NCBI GenBank assembly: GCA_963995525.1 | Contig: OZ023207.1 | Span: 6,422,163-6,486,162 of the forward strand | Direction of reading: 5' to 3' | DNA from: Escarpia spicata | Taxonomy: Eukaryota > Annelida > Polychaeta > Sabellida > Siboglinidae | Length of the DNA stretch: 64,000 nt | Shown here: positions 31,558 through 44,864 of the stretch, in pieces | Layout of the letters: each line of letters begins with the position of its first letter | Numbering within the stretch: the first letter of the stretch is position 1 | The notes under the pieces: model-generated | What the model saw: the letters and a program-made list of their open reading frames with translations, nothing else | Database searches by the model: none | What the model was told of the DNA's origin: nothing | Program-made: the position numbers and the translations under genes

Positions 31558-34500
31558 AGCTGGGCGGATTTTGCATTGTCTGGTTGCCAAAATCATGGGC
31601 AGAGACCAAAGAAGACGAGTTCACGTTTCGGTGTACGGGGTGTTTGAGGGTAGAATGTCTGATGAAGGAGGTGTTTAAATAATATAATGACTGAGATGGA
31701 GGTGAGACTCAACATGGAAATAGATGGAACAGAGAGGGATGACACGGAGAGAGTTGAGAATACTACGACACAGGAGCAGAGTTGTGACACGGAGACTGAA
31801 GAAAGAAGACTGATAGGAGGGAAGGTGACATGTGTGAAGAAACAAGACAATTAGAAGAAGACAGATGGACGGAGGAAAAGTTATTGGCAGAGGAAAAAAC
31901 GGGTCGGTGGGGATGTAACAACAGGTGGTCAGACTGTAGAGAATGAGGAGAGACGCGACAGCGATACAGGTGGTGAAGAGGTAGATACCACAGAGGCAGT
32001 TGGTAAGACTGTGAAACAGAAGACTGAGAAGAAGACAGATGACAGAAGACAGAGTGTTAAGCAAACGATAGAAAACGTGACAGGCGTGAAGGTTACATGG
32101 GAGAAAGTGACCGTAGAGAAGGAGGTAGGAGGGGAAAGGGACTGTGTTATTTAGGAGATTTTAACCATGGCCATATACAATGGAAATATATACAGAGTAT
32201 AGGTAGTCAGGACCACAAGCTTTTAGTTTTAGTACAAGATAGTGTCCTTTCTCAACATGTGCTAGAACCAACCAGTGGTAAGAATGTGTTAGACATAGTT
32301 TTGTCCTCACATAATGAATTACTTGACAATGTCAATATATGTGAGCCATTGGGGAGTAGTGATCACAACCAGATACATTTTACCATCAAAGTAAAATCAC
32401 AACGGAATAGTAAAAAGCAGTACAGGAGGAATTTCCACAAAGGAAGATATAAGGACATGAGGAAATATTTAGCATAGACAGACAGGAATAACACACTGAA
32501 GAATAAGACAGCAACAGAATGCTGGAATATCTTAACGAGTGAAATTGAGTGCATCGTCGGTAAATCTGTTCCTTTGAAAAAACAAAGGAAACGGTCCAAA
32601 AAGAAACACTTATCGAAAGGAGCCATTATAAAAATTAAGTACAAACAAATGATGTGGAAGTCATATAGACGTACTGGAAATGATGATGACTACAACATTT
32701 ATAAAGAAGCATTAAACCAAGCAAAAGCTGAAATTAGAAATGCAAAGAGAAGCTATGACAAAAAATTAGCTTGTAATATAAAACATGGCAGCAAGAGTTT
32801 TATGCGTATGTTCGAAGCAAACAGAAAGTTCAAGATAAGGTTGGACCTCTAGAAGATAGTGCTAGAAATATAATATCAGAGGGATTCTTAATGGCAGAAG
32901 ACCAGAGTGAGTATTTTAGTTCCGTGTTTACCAGAGAAGATATTAGTTCACTGCCAGTATCAGAGGCTATGTTCAATGGGAAGAATCAGACTATTTAGGA
33001 CAGTTAATTATAACCCCGGAAATGGTAGCTAAGAACTTTCGGGCTATTAAGGATAATAAATCACCTGGAGTGGATAGGATTCCGCCCAAAATACTATTGG
33101 AAATTGTAGAACAAATCAGCAGACCGCTTGCAACAGTTTTCAATTTGTCATTAGAAGAGGGAGTGGTTCCGTTAGAAAGGAAAGAAGCAAACATTATACC
33201 GTTATTTAAAAACGGTTCGAGAAACAAGTCAGAGAACTATAGACCGGTGAGTTGAACATCGATGATTTGCAAATTATTAGAAAGACTAATTAAAGATCAT
33301 ATGGTGGATTGTCTTGTTAAACATGACTTGTTAAACACATCCTAACATACATGGGTACCTAAAAGCGAGGTCATGCTTGACAAATATGTTATGTTTTGGA
33401 AGATATCACTAAGTGGGTAGACGAGAGATCACCAGTAGATATCATCTACTTAGATTTTCAAAAAGCTTTCGACAAAGTGCCACATCAACGATTACTGCTT
33501 AAACTAAAGGCCCATGGCATAGGCAATAGTATAATTAACTGGATAGAAAAATGGCTGATTGACAGATGACAACGGGTAGTTTTTGGTAGTTAGGCTTCAA
33601 ACTGGAAATCACTTTTGAATCGGGTACTCCAAGGATCAGTACTGGGACCTATATTATTCTTAACATATATAAAAATTTGGACGATGATATAACAAGCAAG
33701 TTGTTAACATTTGCGGATGATACAAAAGTGTTTAGATGGATTAAAAGTGATGGAGATATACAGCATTTACAAGATGGTCGTGACAGGTTAATCAAATGGT
33801 CTGAAAAGTGGCAAATGTTGTTCAATTTTGGGAAATGTAAATGCCTCCACCCAGAGCATGGGAATGAAGATTTAGAATATACAATGGGGGTACTGTACTA
33901 AGTATTACCATAAAAGAGAAGGACTTAGGGTTAACCATTAATGCTGATATGGAGGTTTCAGAGCAGTGCAGAATAGCAGCTTCAAAGGGAAATCAAATCC
34001 TTGGATTAATTAAGCGAAATATAGCGTATAAGGAAAAATAACTAATGATACAGCTGTACAAAACAATAGTTAGGCCTCACTTAGAATATTGTATACAAGC
34101 ATGGATGCCATATCGGAGGGACATAGATATGCTAAAAAGAGTATGGAGGTGAGCGACTAAAATGATGCAAAACGCCTAAATGAATGTGGTTTAACAAAAC
34201 TAGAGACCAGGAGATTGAGAGGAGATCAGACAGAAGTGTTTAAAATATTGAATGGTTATGAACATATTGATATAATTTGTTTTCTCACTTAAGTAATATA
34301 GACTGACTAGAGGACATGAAGCTACATTAGTAAAGTAGCAGTGTAGACTAGATATAAGAAAGTTATAATTTTCACAAAGGACTGTAAATGAATGGAACAG
34401 ATTATCTGCTGATTGTGTGGGTGCTAGTAGTATGTATATGTTTAAAAATAAAATCGACACATACCTCAGAAGGGCGGGTACATGTAGATTAAAGGGTTGG

Positions 34501-34575
34501 ACTTTCGATAAGCCAAAGGGCTTCCTTGTCCACCTGCCATCTATAGTTAATCCTCTGGGTGGCAATCTTGTTACA
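31558..34575 (+). mobile_element. CR1 retrotransposon, internally deleted, U2 copy
   Basis: Same order of pieces as in U1 without the 558-bp insertion: Cys-rich ORF1 start, charged linker, endonuclease end, linker, RT fingers (33022-33255), DFQKAFDKVPHQR, FADDT (33710-33724), thumb and NEWNRLS end. The ORF1 linker is broken by TAG (near 31852), the endonuclease/linker frame by a stop near 32475, and RT by several stops. The 3' end is set by analogy with U1. Confidence 0.8.
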
Positions 34576-35426
34576 ATAATCGGAGGGGGAACAGTAGCAA
34601 TTTGTATGACTGTATTGACCCGGGGTTTAGGGCAGCCATTTGGTCCCGACTTGTGCTTGGTTGGACAGTCTGCCAATATCAAGCTACGATGTGGATTGAA
34701 ACAAAAATAACGAACACAATATGGCATTTCAAAATGTATGGACGCATAAATAATAATCAATACTACATGTCAGAATTGTTTCCATTTAAACAAAACCTGT
34801 TAAAAAACGCCACTTCACATACGATCTCGCCATGATAAACACAACTAATGCTAGGTATCGGGCGTAACCGTACAAAATGGCCAAGTATCAATTGAAAAAT
34901 ATGGGTAGAATTGTGTATCTCATGGAACTATAGTTACAGTGCGCTACGTCGATACGATTGTTTACATTGGTATAATATATTTAAATTTTGAATACCCAAG
35001 GAGGTAGGTAAATGTTTAAAAATGGAAATCCTGTTTTGGTTGTTTTTTAGGCTATTCTAGCAAGAATTAGGCCCCTTTGCTTGCAAAATTATACATATCC
35101 TGAAAGACCTCGTTGATATGAATGCAATGATATGTATAACTTATATGTCAGATCATAAATGATGAAATAATAGGAAATAATACAATATGGAAAGTTAAAA
35201 ACTATCATACTTTTTGGAGATTGGCCCGTAAGCAAAATTGCAATTAATAAAACAATGAATTTATCATAATATAATAGAGATGTGGAGTCAGTCTCCCAGT
35301 CATCCAGTCATTGACATTATAGACGTCCGTCTTGTTTTATTGATGGAACGAACGTTTTGGTTAGTTTTAACTAAACTAATCGTATGACGTTGTGTTGAAA
35401 AATGTGTCATGATTAGTACAATTGCA
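34576..35426. other. Shared AT-rich DNA, lacking the 796-bp U1 segment
   Basis: No gene. At about 35275 ATAATATAAT joins AGAGATGTGGAG directly, marking the position of the U1-only segment. Confidence 0.4.
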
Positions 35427-35647
35427 CGATGCATCGGATTACATGTGAATATCTACGAGCGTTTGTGCTTTATTTCATAAGACAAGCAGTGGAACAAAGA
35501 TTCTAATTCCATTACCGGCTTAATACATTTATCTTTTTCGTCAAACTATTGATTTTGTATACACATCTTTGCAATATAACATCATTGCTACAGAAATGTG
35601 TTAGTCGGAGAACGCGAAAACAGAACTGCATCACGAGGAATTTCAAA

Positions 35648-35990
35648 ATGGATAAACGACTTGGACGACTTCAAACCTATTGTCATCAGCGCAGTGATCG
35701 TCTTGACTATATCATTGAACCTCATCGTGATGGCTGTAATCGTGAGATATCCACAACTGCGCGAAGATCGCACGACGCTCTTCATGTTCTCGCTCACGCT
35801 GTCTGATCTCGCCAAAGGTTTTACAATGATGCCCATCAGCGCTGCCGTTTGCTCAAGTGCGACTCCGAATGTACGTAATGACAGAAAATACTTTTCCACG
35901 ATTCAAGCCGTGTTCACAGTTTGGTTCACTGTCACCTCAATGTCCTGTCTCTGCTGCGATTCTGTAGTTGTGCAACATACACAACGTTGA
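35648..35990 (+). pseudogene. Receptor A2: truncated class A GPCR with start-region frameshift
   Basis: Same TM1-TM3 relic and same 3' junction as A1. A 2-bp deletion just after the ATG (GATAAACGAC against GATATCAACGAC) puts the conserved start out of frame, so even the 114-residue stub cannot be made from it. The TM2 segment TLSDLAKG is intact. The conserved 5' palindrome CGATGCATCG lies at 35427-35436. Confidence 0.85.
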
Positions 35991-36764
35991 AATAATAAAG
36001 ACGATGATATTTTTGTTTAGGAGAACGTAGTCATTTGTTTTCTTGGTGTGACGAAATATATGTGCATTTCGATTTTAATACAGTTCCTAAATAGTTGGTT
36101 GTATTTTTCCCTCTTCAAAAACAGGATCAACTACTAAAATGTATCTGTTTTGCAAATATAGAAAATTTTGAGTATAGTATGCAGGTCACAGCCATACCTA
36201 TTGCCTTAGTCATGCGTTGCTACTTTTCTCCCTGAAATGACCGGGGTGCAAGTTCAGGTAAATACTGATATTCAATAGATGCTTTAATATTCCAATCAAT
36301 TTCCTTAGAACGCCGTCTCCATCTCAATCACTCTCTACCATTTGTCTCTTTAGCGTGGTATAGCGCGAGTATAATAATAATAATAATAATAAACTTTATT
36401 TATAAACTAGTCTCCAGAGTACGACTATGTTCAATAGTGTGTACGGAGTCGTTAAAATAAAACAATATCCATACATAAGACATAGTGGTGTAAACATAAA
36501 TGATCTTCTCTCCCGCTTACAGCGTGCAACACGCTTGTTCACGTGCTAAACAACTGGTGACTTGACTTCGGAAACGCGGCAGTGTACGACATTCGTAGGC
36601 GCGGGAACAGGGGAGCAGGGGCAGCCCACTGGATTTTTCCGAGGGGCAGACATATGATTCTGCCGCCGTATTAAATGTGAGCGTGAATGTTGGTTTTTGT
36701 GGCGAGCGTCAATGGCGGGTGGAAAACTAAATTTTATGAGACGATTAATGTGTGTTTTTGTCGA
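35991..36764. other. Hybrid flank: A-module then B-module 3' sequence
   Basis: Starts like the flank of receptor A1 (12713-) and continues like that of B1 (from about 15465; it has CTTTTCTCCCTGAAATGACC, which A1's flank lacks). This is the product of exchange between the two modules. (ATA)n at about 36371-36389. Confidence 0.65.
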
Positions 36765-37548
36765 CTGTGAAAGTATGTGCAATTGGAGGGCAGGCATATG
36801 GTTTTCTGCCCACCTCCCAGTAATAGTGCGGCAGCGAAAAAATGTCCAGGACACCCCCCCCCCCCCCCCCCCACCGTGTTCGGATATCATGTGTTCGCAG
36901 CCGAGACAGCGGAGAAGTTGAAGTTACTGCGGCGCAGCGGCGAACAATTTACAACAGCACCCACCTCCCCCCGTCTTCCGATGTTCATGTCGAGCCAACC
37001 GAGACAGCCACAAGGTGAAGGAAGATATGAAGATATGCGATATGCGGTGGCGCGTCAGCGAAAAATGTTCAGTGGTGCTGAAGATCCGGTAGCCCCCCTA
37101 TTTGAATTTCGTAACCGCGCCACTGACGACATTACCGGACCCTTACTGCACCGACAACAGATTGTCCAGCTATTAGCTGCGCGTGTCGTCCTCTGCTTAC
37201 ATCGGCGTGATCAACGCAGCAAGACGGCGGCAGTACGAGAGGTGCATTGACTAAACTACATGCGGCGCATCAAATTCTGTTTTGATGCACGGCGCCGTGC
37301 ATGCAAACTCTCCACAATATCTTGCTGACTACGTATCTGCTTATGTTCCGTGTCGCACTCTTTGTTCGGCCGAGCAGTCCATCGTGGTTGTTCCTAGAGT
37401 TAACATGGGACGGTTCGGCCGACGCGCATTTTCATGTGCACGCCCCACCCTCTGGAACTCTCTTCCTCTAGAGCTAAGAACTCAACATGACTATGGACGT
37501 TTCAGGAGGGATTTGAACACTTTTATTTTTAATCAGGCTGTTTCTTAA
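36765..37548 (+). mobile_element. LINE-B 3' end, U2 copy
   Basis: Two frames (36777-37250 and 37282-37548) together give a fuller C-terminus than in U1: AVARQRKMFSGAEDP, LLAARVVLCLHRRDQ, a frame break, MHGAVHANSPQYLADY, VVPRVNMGRFGRRAFS, LWNSLPLELR and FRRDLNTFIFNQ. A poly-C run (about 36856-36872) lies upstream. The first about 200 bp are of uncertain origin. Confidence 0.65.
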
Positions 37549-37840
37549 TTTTGTTTAAATACATAAATATGAATTTTAATATTATATATAGCCTACATAA
37601 ATACTCCAAATGTGTGATTGTATCGTGTTGTCTGATGATGACGAAAGACATGTATGTATTGCACTTTCGCAACCTGATTAACAGGAACTGGCATCCAGAT
37701 AAACAAATAGGTAATTTGTATTGGCACAGCACAACAACGATATATTCACGAATTGTTCACAACAATTAATTTAAAACGTGTTTTGTTCTTATCTGTGAAT
37801 GAAGTTAAATATGTACATGCAAAAAAAGAAAGAAAGTAAT

Positions 37841-37982
37841 TGCTGGGTTTAGTAAATGTGTGCCTATGTGATGTACATTTGTATCACTTGGATCTTAGCG
37901 AGTACTTCATTCATAAGCAGTCTCATTTATATTGTTGTATTTTAATCTGTTCGGATTATAACGGCACATATGTTACATGATG
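37841..37982 (+). pseudogene. Receptor relic E2: TM7 and tail only
   Basis: Counterpart of E1 with the same stops, now preceded by an interrupted A-run (AAAAAAAGAAAGAAAG). Confidence 0.65.
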
Positions 37983-38381
37983 TTTCTCTGCTCTGAATGT
38001 TTCCGTTTGGCCATGTGCACTGCATTTACAGAAACAATACGATCATACTATGAATACAAGGAAGTCGTTCGTTTTAATTATGTGACGAAGTACGTGTTCA
38101 TTTCAAATTCAATATAGTCCCAAACTAGTTGGGTGTCTGTGGCTTTAAAAACAAGGGCGACTGGTTCAGTAGACATGTTTTACAGATGTGGTGATGTTGC
38201 ATGTAGTGTGAACCTCACGGCGATATATTCTGTCTTAAACCACACATTGTATCTGTCGCTGTCCTTTTATCTCAGGAAGTCCTGTATGAGGTTGGCGTAA
38301 ATAAAAATTAAAAAGGTATGTTCTTACATAGCGCAATATCTAGTAATTATGACTGGTCAAAAGCTATACACTTTACTCTCT
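37983..38381. other. Diverged receptor-module flank, U2
   Basis: Collinear with 17083-17477. No gene. Confidence 0.45.
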
Positions 38382-38637
38382 GGCAGACCTGTTCAAGCGA
38401 CCACCATATCGCCTTCAGTGGGAAGCATTAAACCATGTAGCAGTTGATGCGGGAAGACTATTCCTACACAAATGTCCGCCACTGTCTATAGCGAGGTACT
38501 CATTCATACAGCTGAATGAACTGGAGCAACGAAGAGTGAACGAAGTTGTCCAAGTTTAATACGGCAGCGCAGGATTCAAACTCGGGTTCTCTCTATTCAG
38601 AATCCGATGCTCTACTTACTGCGCCACTACGCTCCAC
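38382..38637 (-). mobile_element. tRNA-derived SINE, U2 copy with both Pol III boxes
   Basis: On the minus strand: box A TGGCGCAGTAAG (complement of 38615-38626), box B GAGTTTGAATCC (complement of 38572-38583), then a conserved-looking central part with TTCAGCTGTATGAATGAG and a LINE-like tail toward 38382. This is the best-preserved SINE in the window with U3's. Confidence 0.7.
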
Positions 38638-39592
38638 GAAATACTGTTTCTTGATTTATTTTAAAATCTTCCTCTCGCTTTACTTGCAAAGGACTCACCG
38701 CCCTCAGTCTCCACTTCGTTGTATCCGTTGTCTCGTACTCCTCACCATCAAACAATGCAAGCAGAACACGTGGATCTTTCCGTCATTCCTTCGATTATGT
38801 TTCATTTTTAAAGCTACCACTCGGTGTGCACAAATGGCGTGTGACGTCAATACGTGCGAGTGTGCACATGTCAACTGCCGGCGGCAAATGTTTGTGAGTT
38901 CCATAACTCCAGTATTATCCCGTAAAGAAATGCAACTAGAAGCACAAAAAGTGACGTAGATATTTGGCAAATATAGAAAGTGTATTTAAAGTCCTACACT
39001 CTTTCATTGTTGCGTTATACTTGACAACAGCGAATACAATTAATGTAAAATACAACAGTAAAAAGTAAATGTCGTTGTGCCGAATGTATATCTTTTGAGC
39101 AATTACTCTTTATCTCGTTTCTATAATGTCTACTTCACATTGCTCAAAATATTGATCTCGTCAAGGAAGATGATCAAATACCTCCAAAACTATGCACGCC
39201 TTGACGTGTAAAACTACAAGTCCTATAGTCGTCAAATCAGATATTACTTTGACACAGCTAAGTGTTCAAGATGAAGGTTTAAAGCCACTGCGTAACGCTG
39301 TATGCCACTTTTGTCCAGGAAAAGGCAGACAACTACGGTAGCGCTGCAGAGTCACACATCTAATAATTAAAGCAACGCTGGTAATATACTTCTAATTTAA
39401 TTATTCGTTGTGTAAAATGGTTTAGATTTAATTTATGGCAAATTATGATTGGACTATTTTGAGATGATTTGTTTACACATTTCCACATCAGTACCTGTCA
39501 ACACGCCATTCGTAGTACTCACCGCATGTTGCAGTACATTTGCTCTTCAAAACCAGGTAGAATCACTTGGAACATAGAATGACATATATGCT
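38638..39592. other. Shared non-coding stretch, U2
   Basis: Collinear with 17715-18668. A plus frame 38546-38959 (137 codons) is open in U2 and U3 but broken in U1 and begins inside the SINE, so it is not called. Confidence 0.35.
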
Positions 39593-39659
39593 CGCACGCA
39601 CGCACGCACGCACGCACGCATGCACGCACACACACAAACACACACACACACACACACAC
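39593..39659. repeat. Compound (CGCA)n(CA)n microsatellite, U2
   Basis: CGCA units interrupted by GCATGCACGCA, then CA with a CAAACA interruption. Confidence 0.9.
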
Positions 39660-41210
39660 GGAGGCGAGGAGTTACCCAGGTCAATTTTTGTTATGACATG
39701 TCAACTTTCAATGTCGATAATAGCATTGGTATTTCTAAATGTCCTGGGTGTTTACGTTACTGCGCGTTGAACACTGCAGTCATATTCCGGATTAATCCAG
39801 GACATCAACTTCTTAGCACAAGAATGAATATGGCGAATGTGTATTGCCCGCCAAATGGTATGTGATCAGCTTATGACGGGGTTCGCAATTTCAGATTTGT
39901 GTGTGGTCACAAAAAGGTCAAATCATAATTAAACATTCACGTTCTAAATAAGATATATTGGAAATATTTTCTAGGCCGGTTGAATTAATTGCAATACACT
40001 TTGATAATCGGTGCTTTCTCGTGTTCCACATCCAAGGGAACCACTATCATCCTGGTAATACATACTGGGACCGGAATGATGCACTTCATAAAGATACGAC
40101 ACGTGTAGCGATACTAATGTGAAAAGTTGTTTTAAACATTGCAACTTACTTAATCCCTTAACCGACCTCGTCGTTCGGGAGACATAAGCGACGCTGCAGC
40201 TGGATATTGCAACCCCATTTAGCATATCACTGCAAGCTGTTATATACTGTAGTGAACAGCAACATGACAACAATATCTGCAACAAGTGCGATATGTTTAG
40301 ATGTTTCTATGTCCGCACTAAAACGGTATCATGATCGACTAAGCGATAGTCGATCACGGCAGTTTGAGTGCTCGCTAAGTCATCGCCTAATAGAGTGAAC
40401 CACAAAACAACAAATAATGGTTAAATCAGGCGGAACTAGTATTCTATTTCAATACATTAATTAATGCAACGGTTTGTCGTTCACAATCACACTTTGCCGA
40501 CCGACGAATGCTTTAAAACGATTCAGTAATCGTTCACTAATTCGCAACATTTCGCTACACGTTGAACTACTGAGAGATGCAATGTGTGAATCGAAGAAAA
40601 CGAAATTGTTGATGTTGTGGTAAGAAGTATTGTAATTGATACTAAAGATTATAATGGATATTCCAATTAATAAACCACAACAGCTCCACGGACGAGGACA
40701 AACATGCATCTTCCATAAATCTAAAAGACGAATCGGAGCATGTTCTCGCAAACAGACTGGGGCTTACGTGGACATACCAAGAAGCGATAAAGCAGATGTC
40801 AAACTGTCAATCACAAGTTAGTAAGGAACGATGCGATTTTACCTCAAACTAATTGCAATAAAAGGTAATTTTGCTGTTTCTGACCCAGAGTGGTGTCCTT
40901 TGCTACCAAAAAGTCCTAAGAAATCATAGCTACACAAAATGGCCGCCAAAAATCTTATTATTGCTAGCAACTATGGTTCTAAGTGAGGTAGACTCACGAT
41001 TTAACATTTGATTGTTGTGTTTTCGATATCACATAATTCACTAGATATAATAGACATTTCGCTTGAATATTGTATGAAGGTCAATGGTGCAAAGTCAAGG
41101 TCACTCAATGCTATACGATGTTACAAAACACAAATACTAATTTCACATTTGCAAATATTAATTGTATCTTTGGCGGCAACGTGTTTGCAACATATTATGT
41201 GGTACTTAAA
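39660..41210. other. Shared stretch, U2 counterpart of 18731-20281
   Basis: The minus frame 40751-40461 (96 codons, hydrophobic N-terminal third) is again open, with one residue different from U1 (Ala for Val in FDSHIASLSS). The possible Cys-containing exon lies at about 39682-39858. Confidence 0.3.
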
Positions 41211-41378
41211 GAAATATATGCATACATGCGTTACATAATGAGAGGAGAACAGAATGGATTCACACCAACGCCACCTTTACTGCCCACAGGGAAACGAAAT
41301 ATATGGATACATGCGTTATATAATCAGATGAGAATAGACTGGATACACACCAACGCCACCTTTACTATCCACAGGGAG
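41211..41378. repeat. 85-bp direct duplication, U2
   Basis: Counterpart of 20282-20449. Confidence 0.65.
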
Positions 41379-41473
41379 ACTTCTATCCACAAGGATAGAC
41401 GGATTATTATTTTGATCTTAAAGAGGCAATGGGATCAAGGGAAATTTATATATTAAATATATATATATATATT

Positions 41474-41526
41474 TAGATGACATCATAATTTGTGTTAAAT
41501 TTTAACAAAAATTATGATGTCATCTA
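41474..41526. repeat. Near-perfect 53-bp palindrome, U2
   Basis: Arms of 17 bp (TAGATGACATCATAATT at 41474-41490 with its complement at 41510-41526) continue inward, and only the pair at 41492/41508 is mismatched. Preceded by an AT microsatellite; a second inverted pair (TATAGTTATTAT/ATAATAACTATA) follows within 75 bp. Confidence 0.8.
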
Positions 41527-41599
41527 TGCGGTCACGAATGAGAATAGGGTATAGTTATTATATGCTAATTAGGGCACATTCTATAATAATAACTATAAT

Positions 41600-42613
41600 A
41601 TTATATTGAATGCTATTATGATGATCAGCAGATGAAAACCTTCAATTTGACATATTATACGTACATAATGAGACACATATGTAGAGTTGTGGGGGTGTGC
41701 ATGAGGGGCATACCTGGCCCATGGCCTATTCTATGTGAACAGTTACCTTCTAGTTTCACTCACAATCACTTAGAATATAAGAATACATTTATTATTATTT
41801 GCAACTTTTCAGATGGATTGAACATACATTCACCATAAAAGCCCCAAATCACACAAATGTCATAATGTTACAAGTTACAATACGACACAACATTATGTTA
41901 CAATACTCATAAAACATGTTGTACTAAATAAAATAACGCAACACCAAAGATACTGTTAAGTAAATTACACAAAATCGCCCCATGACGCAACAAACTCAGT
42001 ATGAGGCGCTTTATATTAAAACGTGTACATTGCATTACTATCTTTCATTAAAAAATAAGATACTTTAAATACACTAAAATTAAATCATATAGTTTAAATA
42101 TAAAAATTGACTGTTGAGACATACACTAAAATCATTTTATGCAATAACCAACACAAGCCCATTGTAGTTTGAGAATTGAAATTGGCCAAAGGATGACGTT
42201 TTCATTGGAAAGTGGATTGCTTCTAATGCAGCCACTTTTGGGCATAAAGATAGTAGGAATGTGATGTATAACATGCAAACCAGATGGGAAACTGAACCCT
42301 TGTACAGCCCCATCAAAGTTTCTCAGGCACACATTCCTACAACATGACGACAATATACAGGCATACATTATTTGTCGCTATAGAAGTATAAAACCACTAT
42401 GAATATAAACCTAAGCAAACAATACAAACATTCCACCACCAATAGACACATGCAATTACAAAAAGGTGGGGCCATTCCGCCACAAGGTCACCAAGAGGAA
42501 CCTGTGACCACCCCACCGAGACATACACTAAAATCATTAAGTGTTATGGCAGTGTACTAAGCACCATGGAATTAATGAGTTTTTGTAGCGATTTGTGTTC
42601 GCCATTGGGACGG
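41600..42613. other. Shared AT-rich stretch with 21-bp direct repeats, U2
   Basis: Counterpart of 20674-21689; the direct repeats fall at about 42116 and 42518. No gene. Confidence 0.4.
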
Positions 42614-43454
42614 GTAACTCATTGAATGATCTTAGTGCATACGGCACATTTCGAATATTTGGTAGTAGCGTATTCAGTTTGACAGCTTGTTTGGTCTTAC
42701 ATCAGGATGGTGAACCTCTCGATGGTTGACGTTACAGCCTCCATACCCTGAAGCTGGTGCATTTGACATGGTACAGGATGCGTCAGTGGCTACCGGGTAG
42801 GCATTTCAAGGTTCCTACGATCATTTCGTCCCCTTACTTTAGAAAAGCTGACATTGTCGCATCCGGTGAACGCATTTAATACGGAATACATTGACACACT
42901 CTCGGTTCAAGAGAGCGTGATATCGATATAGGAGACAAGTCGCTGATGTAGCAGTTCCACTGTGTCGTTGAACGTATTGATGACCGACATACCTGTGTGA
43001 TGCAGGTCACCAGTAACAATGTGGCTCAAGAATGGGAACAACTCTGTCTGGTTCTCATCACAGCCCAAGAATCATGTAATTGTCTTGACAGACCTGAGTT
43101 GTTCACACGATGGTGAACGCCCTTCTCACTCCGTTGCCTTGGACTGCCATATTTGTAGACATCCCAGACAATGTCAACACACGCTGTGATTCAGTATATG
43201 AACCAATTCCGTTGTTATATATTGACAGAATGTTGCTGAGGTTCGCGGCTTCAACATGTTGACGGCTGCTGCTCCATCAATGGCAACAAAATCAACGCAG
43301 TGAGTCGTCGAGCAACTGTCTGGTTGACGCCAAACAACTTTCTCCAAGCAGCATGTGATATCTGCATTCGTTCCAGTGCGCAATTTCCCATTGCGTGACA
43401 GAAACTGTGGAAATGTCTGGTTCTCGTATAAGAAGAACTATGCAATATCATTGT
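42614..43454 (-). pseudogene. GCDxVSF-type repetitive protein relic, U2
   Basis: Same blocks and same stops as the U1 copy, differing by single substitutions. Confidence 0.5.
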
Positions 43455-43975
43455 TTCTCACTTGACAAACTACATACAGTTAGGAAAACATGAGCAATCA
43501 CTTCAGACAGCCGATATATGGATCTAGGACTTTGTCGGACAAGGTTAAAGTAGCAAAGATGAAAATGTTACCCGTAATACCTATATGCTGACATAAAAAT
43601 AACTGTACATGACGTAGTTCTTAAGATATGTAATAATTAATTTTAACAGCCGCCATTTAAAAAAATGGTCGATGTCAAAGTCATCGAAAATCAGATGCAA
43701 CATATTTGAATATATTGAAATCACTACCTATACATTCAGATTCAAACTGTTTATTACCAAGTAAAATTTAAAATGTACGAGGAATTATTGACGTTGTGGC
43801 GTCAACATACTACATTCTTGTTTCCCGTGCTCCCCTCGTGCACACGCAAAACATACAATCAGAAACATTATAAAACTATGCTAAAACAAGTATCAATTTA
43901 AACCAAAGCCAACTGCCAACACATTTAAGTCAGTTGTACATCTATTGACATAAAAATTGAACTTGGTAATATATT
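43455..43975. other. Shared AT-rich DNA, U2
   Basis: Collinear with 22531-23059; nothing seen. Confidence 0.35.
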
Positions 43976-44864
43976 ATTAATACCAGTTTCCTCACCTCGT
44001 ACTTAGCTCTCCTGAATTCTTCCCTGCTGCCAGCCACTGATGAACGCCGCGTTCTTCCCAGCCAGTTTCTGCATGATGTCCCTGGAGAACCAACGTGTAT
44101 CGTTGCCATACAGGATGACAGTCTTTGTCTCCGTGCACACCTCCTCACACCAGCTGTGCACTCCAGGCATCCCCGAAGAGCTTCAGTCGACTCGTCCTTC
44201 CGCTTATTGACAGTCTTCTTTGTTTGCTTCAACGTTTTCAGTTTCTGTCGGTACGTGGGGATGAAGACGACCGTTGCGTGATCAGGCGCTCCGATGGGAG
44301 CCCTGGTGGTGTGACGGTACGCATCCTTAAAGAGTGTGTAGCAGTGATCCAGGATCTTGCTATTGCGTGTAGCATCGTCTACATGCTGCTTTTAAATGGG
44401 CAATACTATCTTCACGTTTGTGTGATTAAAGTCACCCAGAATGATCACTACGCTGTCGGGATGGGTCGTTTCTGCTGCCAATTGGTTGACTGCCTTGGTA
44501 GCACTGGCATCAGGGGTATGTAAACACAACACCACGACCGAAGAGAGATAACAGTTCTCGAGAACACGAAGAAAAGAAAAGCATTACACCACCACTGATT
44601 CACAAGAAACACAAGTCAACACCCCGCTATTTGTCCGTCAGTTTGCTCGGTCGGTCGGCACTAAACAAAGCATGACCGAGGGGCATCTAACCACGTTTCC
44701 GTAAAACACGGTATAGAGGCGTCTCTTATTTCTCGTTTGTAAATGAACAAGTGAAAGAGTTCGTCTGTTTTGTTCCTCAGTGATCGCACATTTGCTAGAA
44801 TGATAGCAAGGAGTGGAGGTCGAAGGCTGCGCCGCCGAAATCTACAGAGTGCGCCCCCACGTCT
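43976..44864 (-). mobile_element. LINE-C endonuclease relic, U2 copy, further deleted
   Basis: Keeps ANVRSLRNK, PCFTETWL, LGDFNHTN and the linker, but lacks the 72 bp encoding DWDIFKETCADLDVY and adjoining residues and about 25 bp near 44684. At 44864 it is joined directly to sequence that in U1 lies 821 bp further on, removing the start of the element. ANVRSL matches the family better here than the U1 ANMRSP. Confidence 0.7.

Noticed and set aside
37282..37548. Host gene encoding LWNSLPLELR
   Set aside because: Typical C-terminus of a LINE ORF2, present in several truncated copies.
38570..38637. Functional tRNA gene on the minus strand
   Set aside because: Box A and box B are present, but no cloverleaf closes and the sequence continues into a SINE body.
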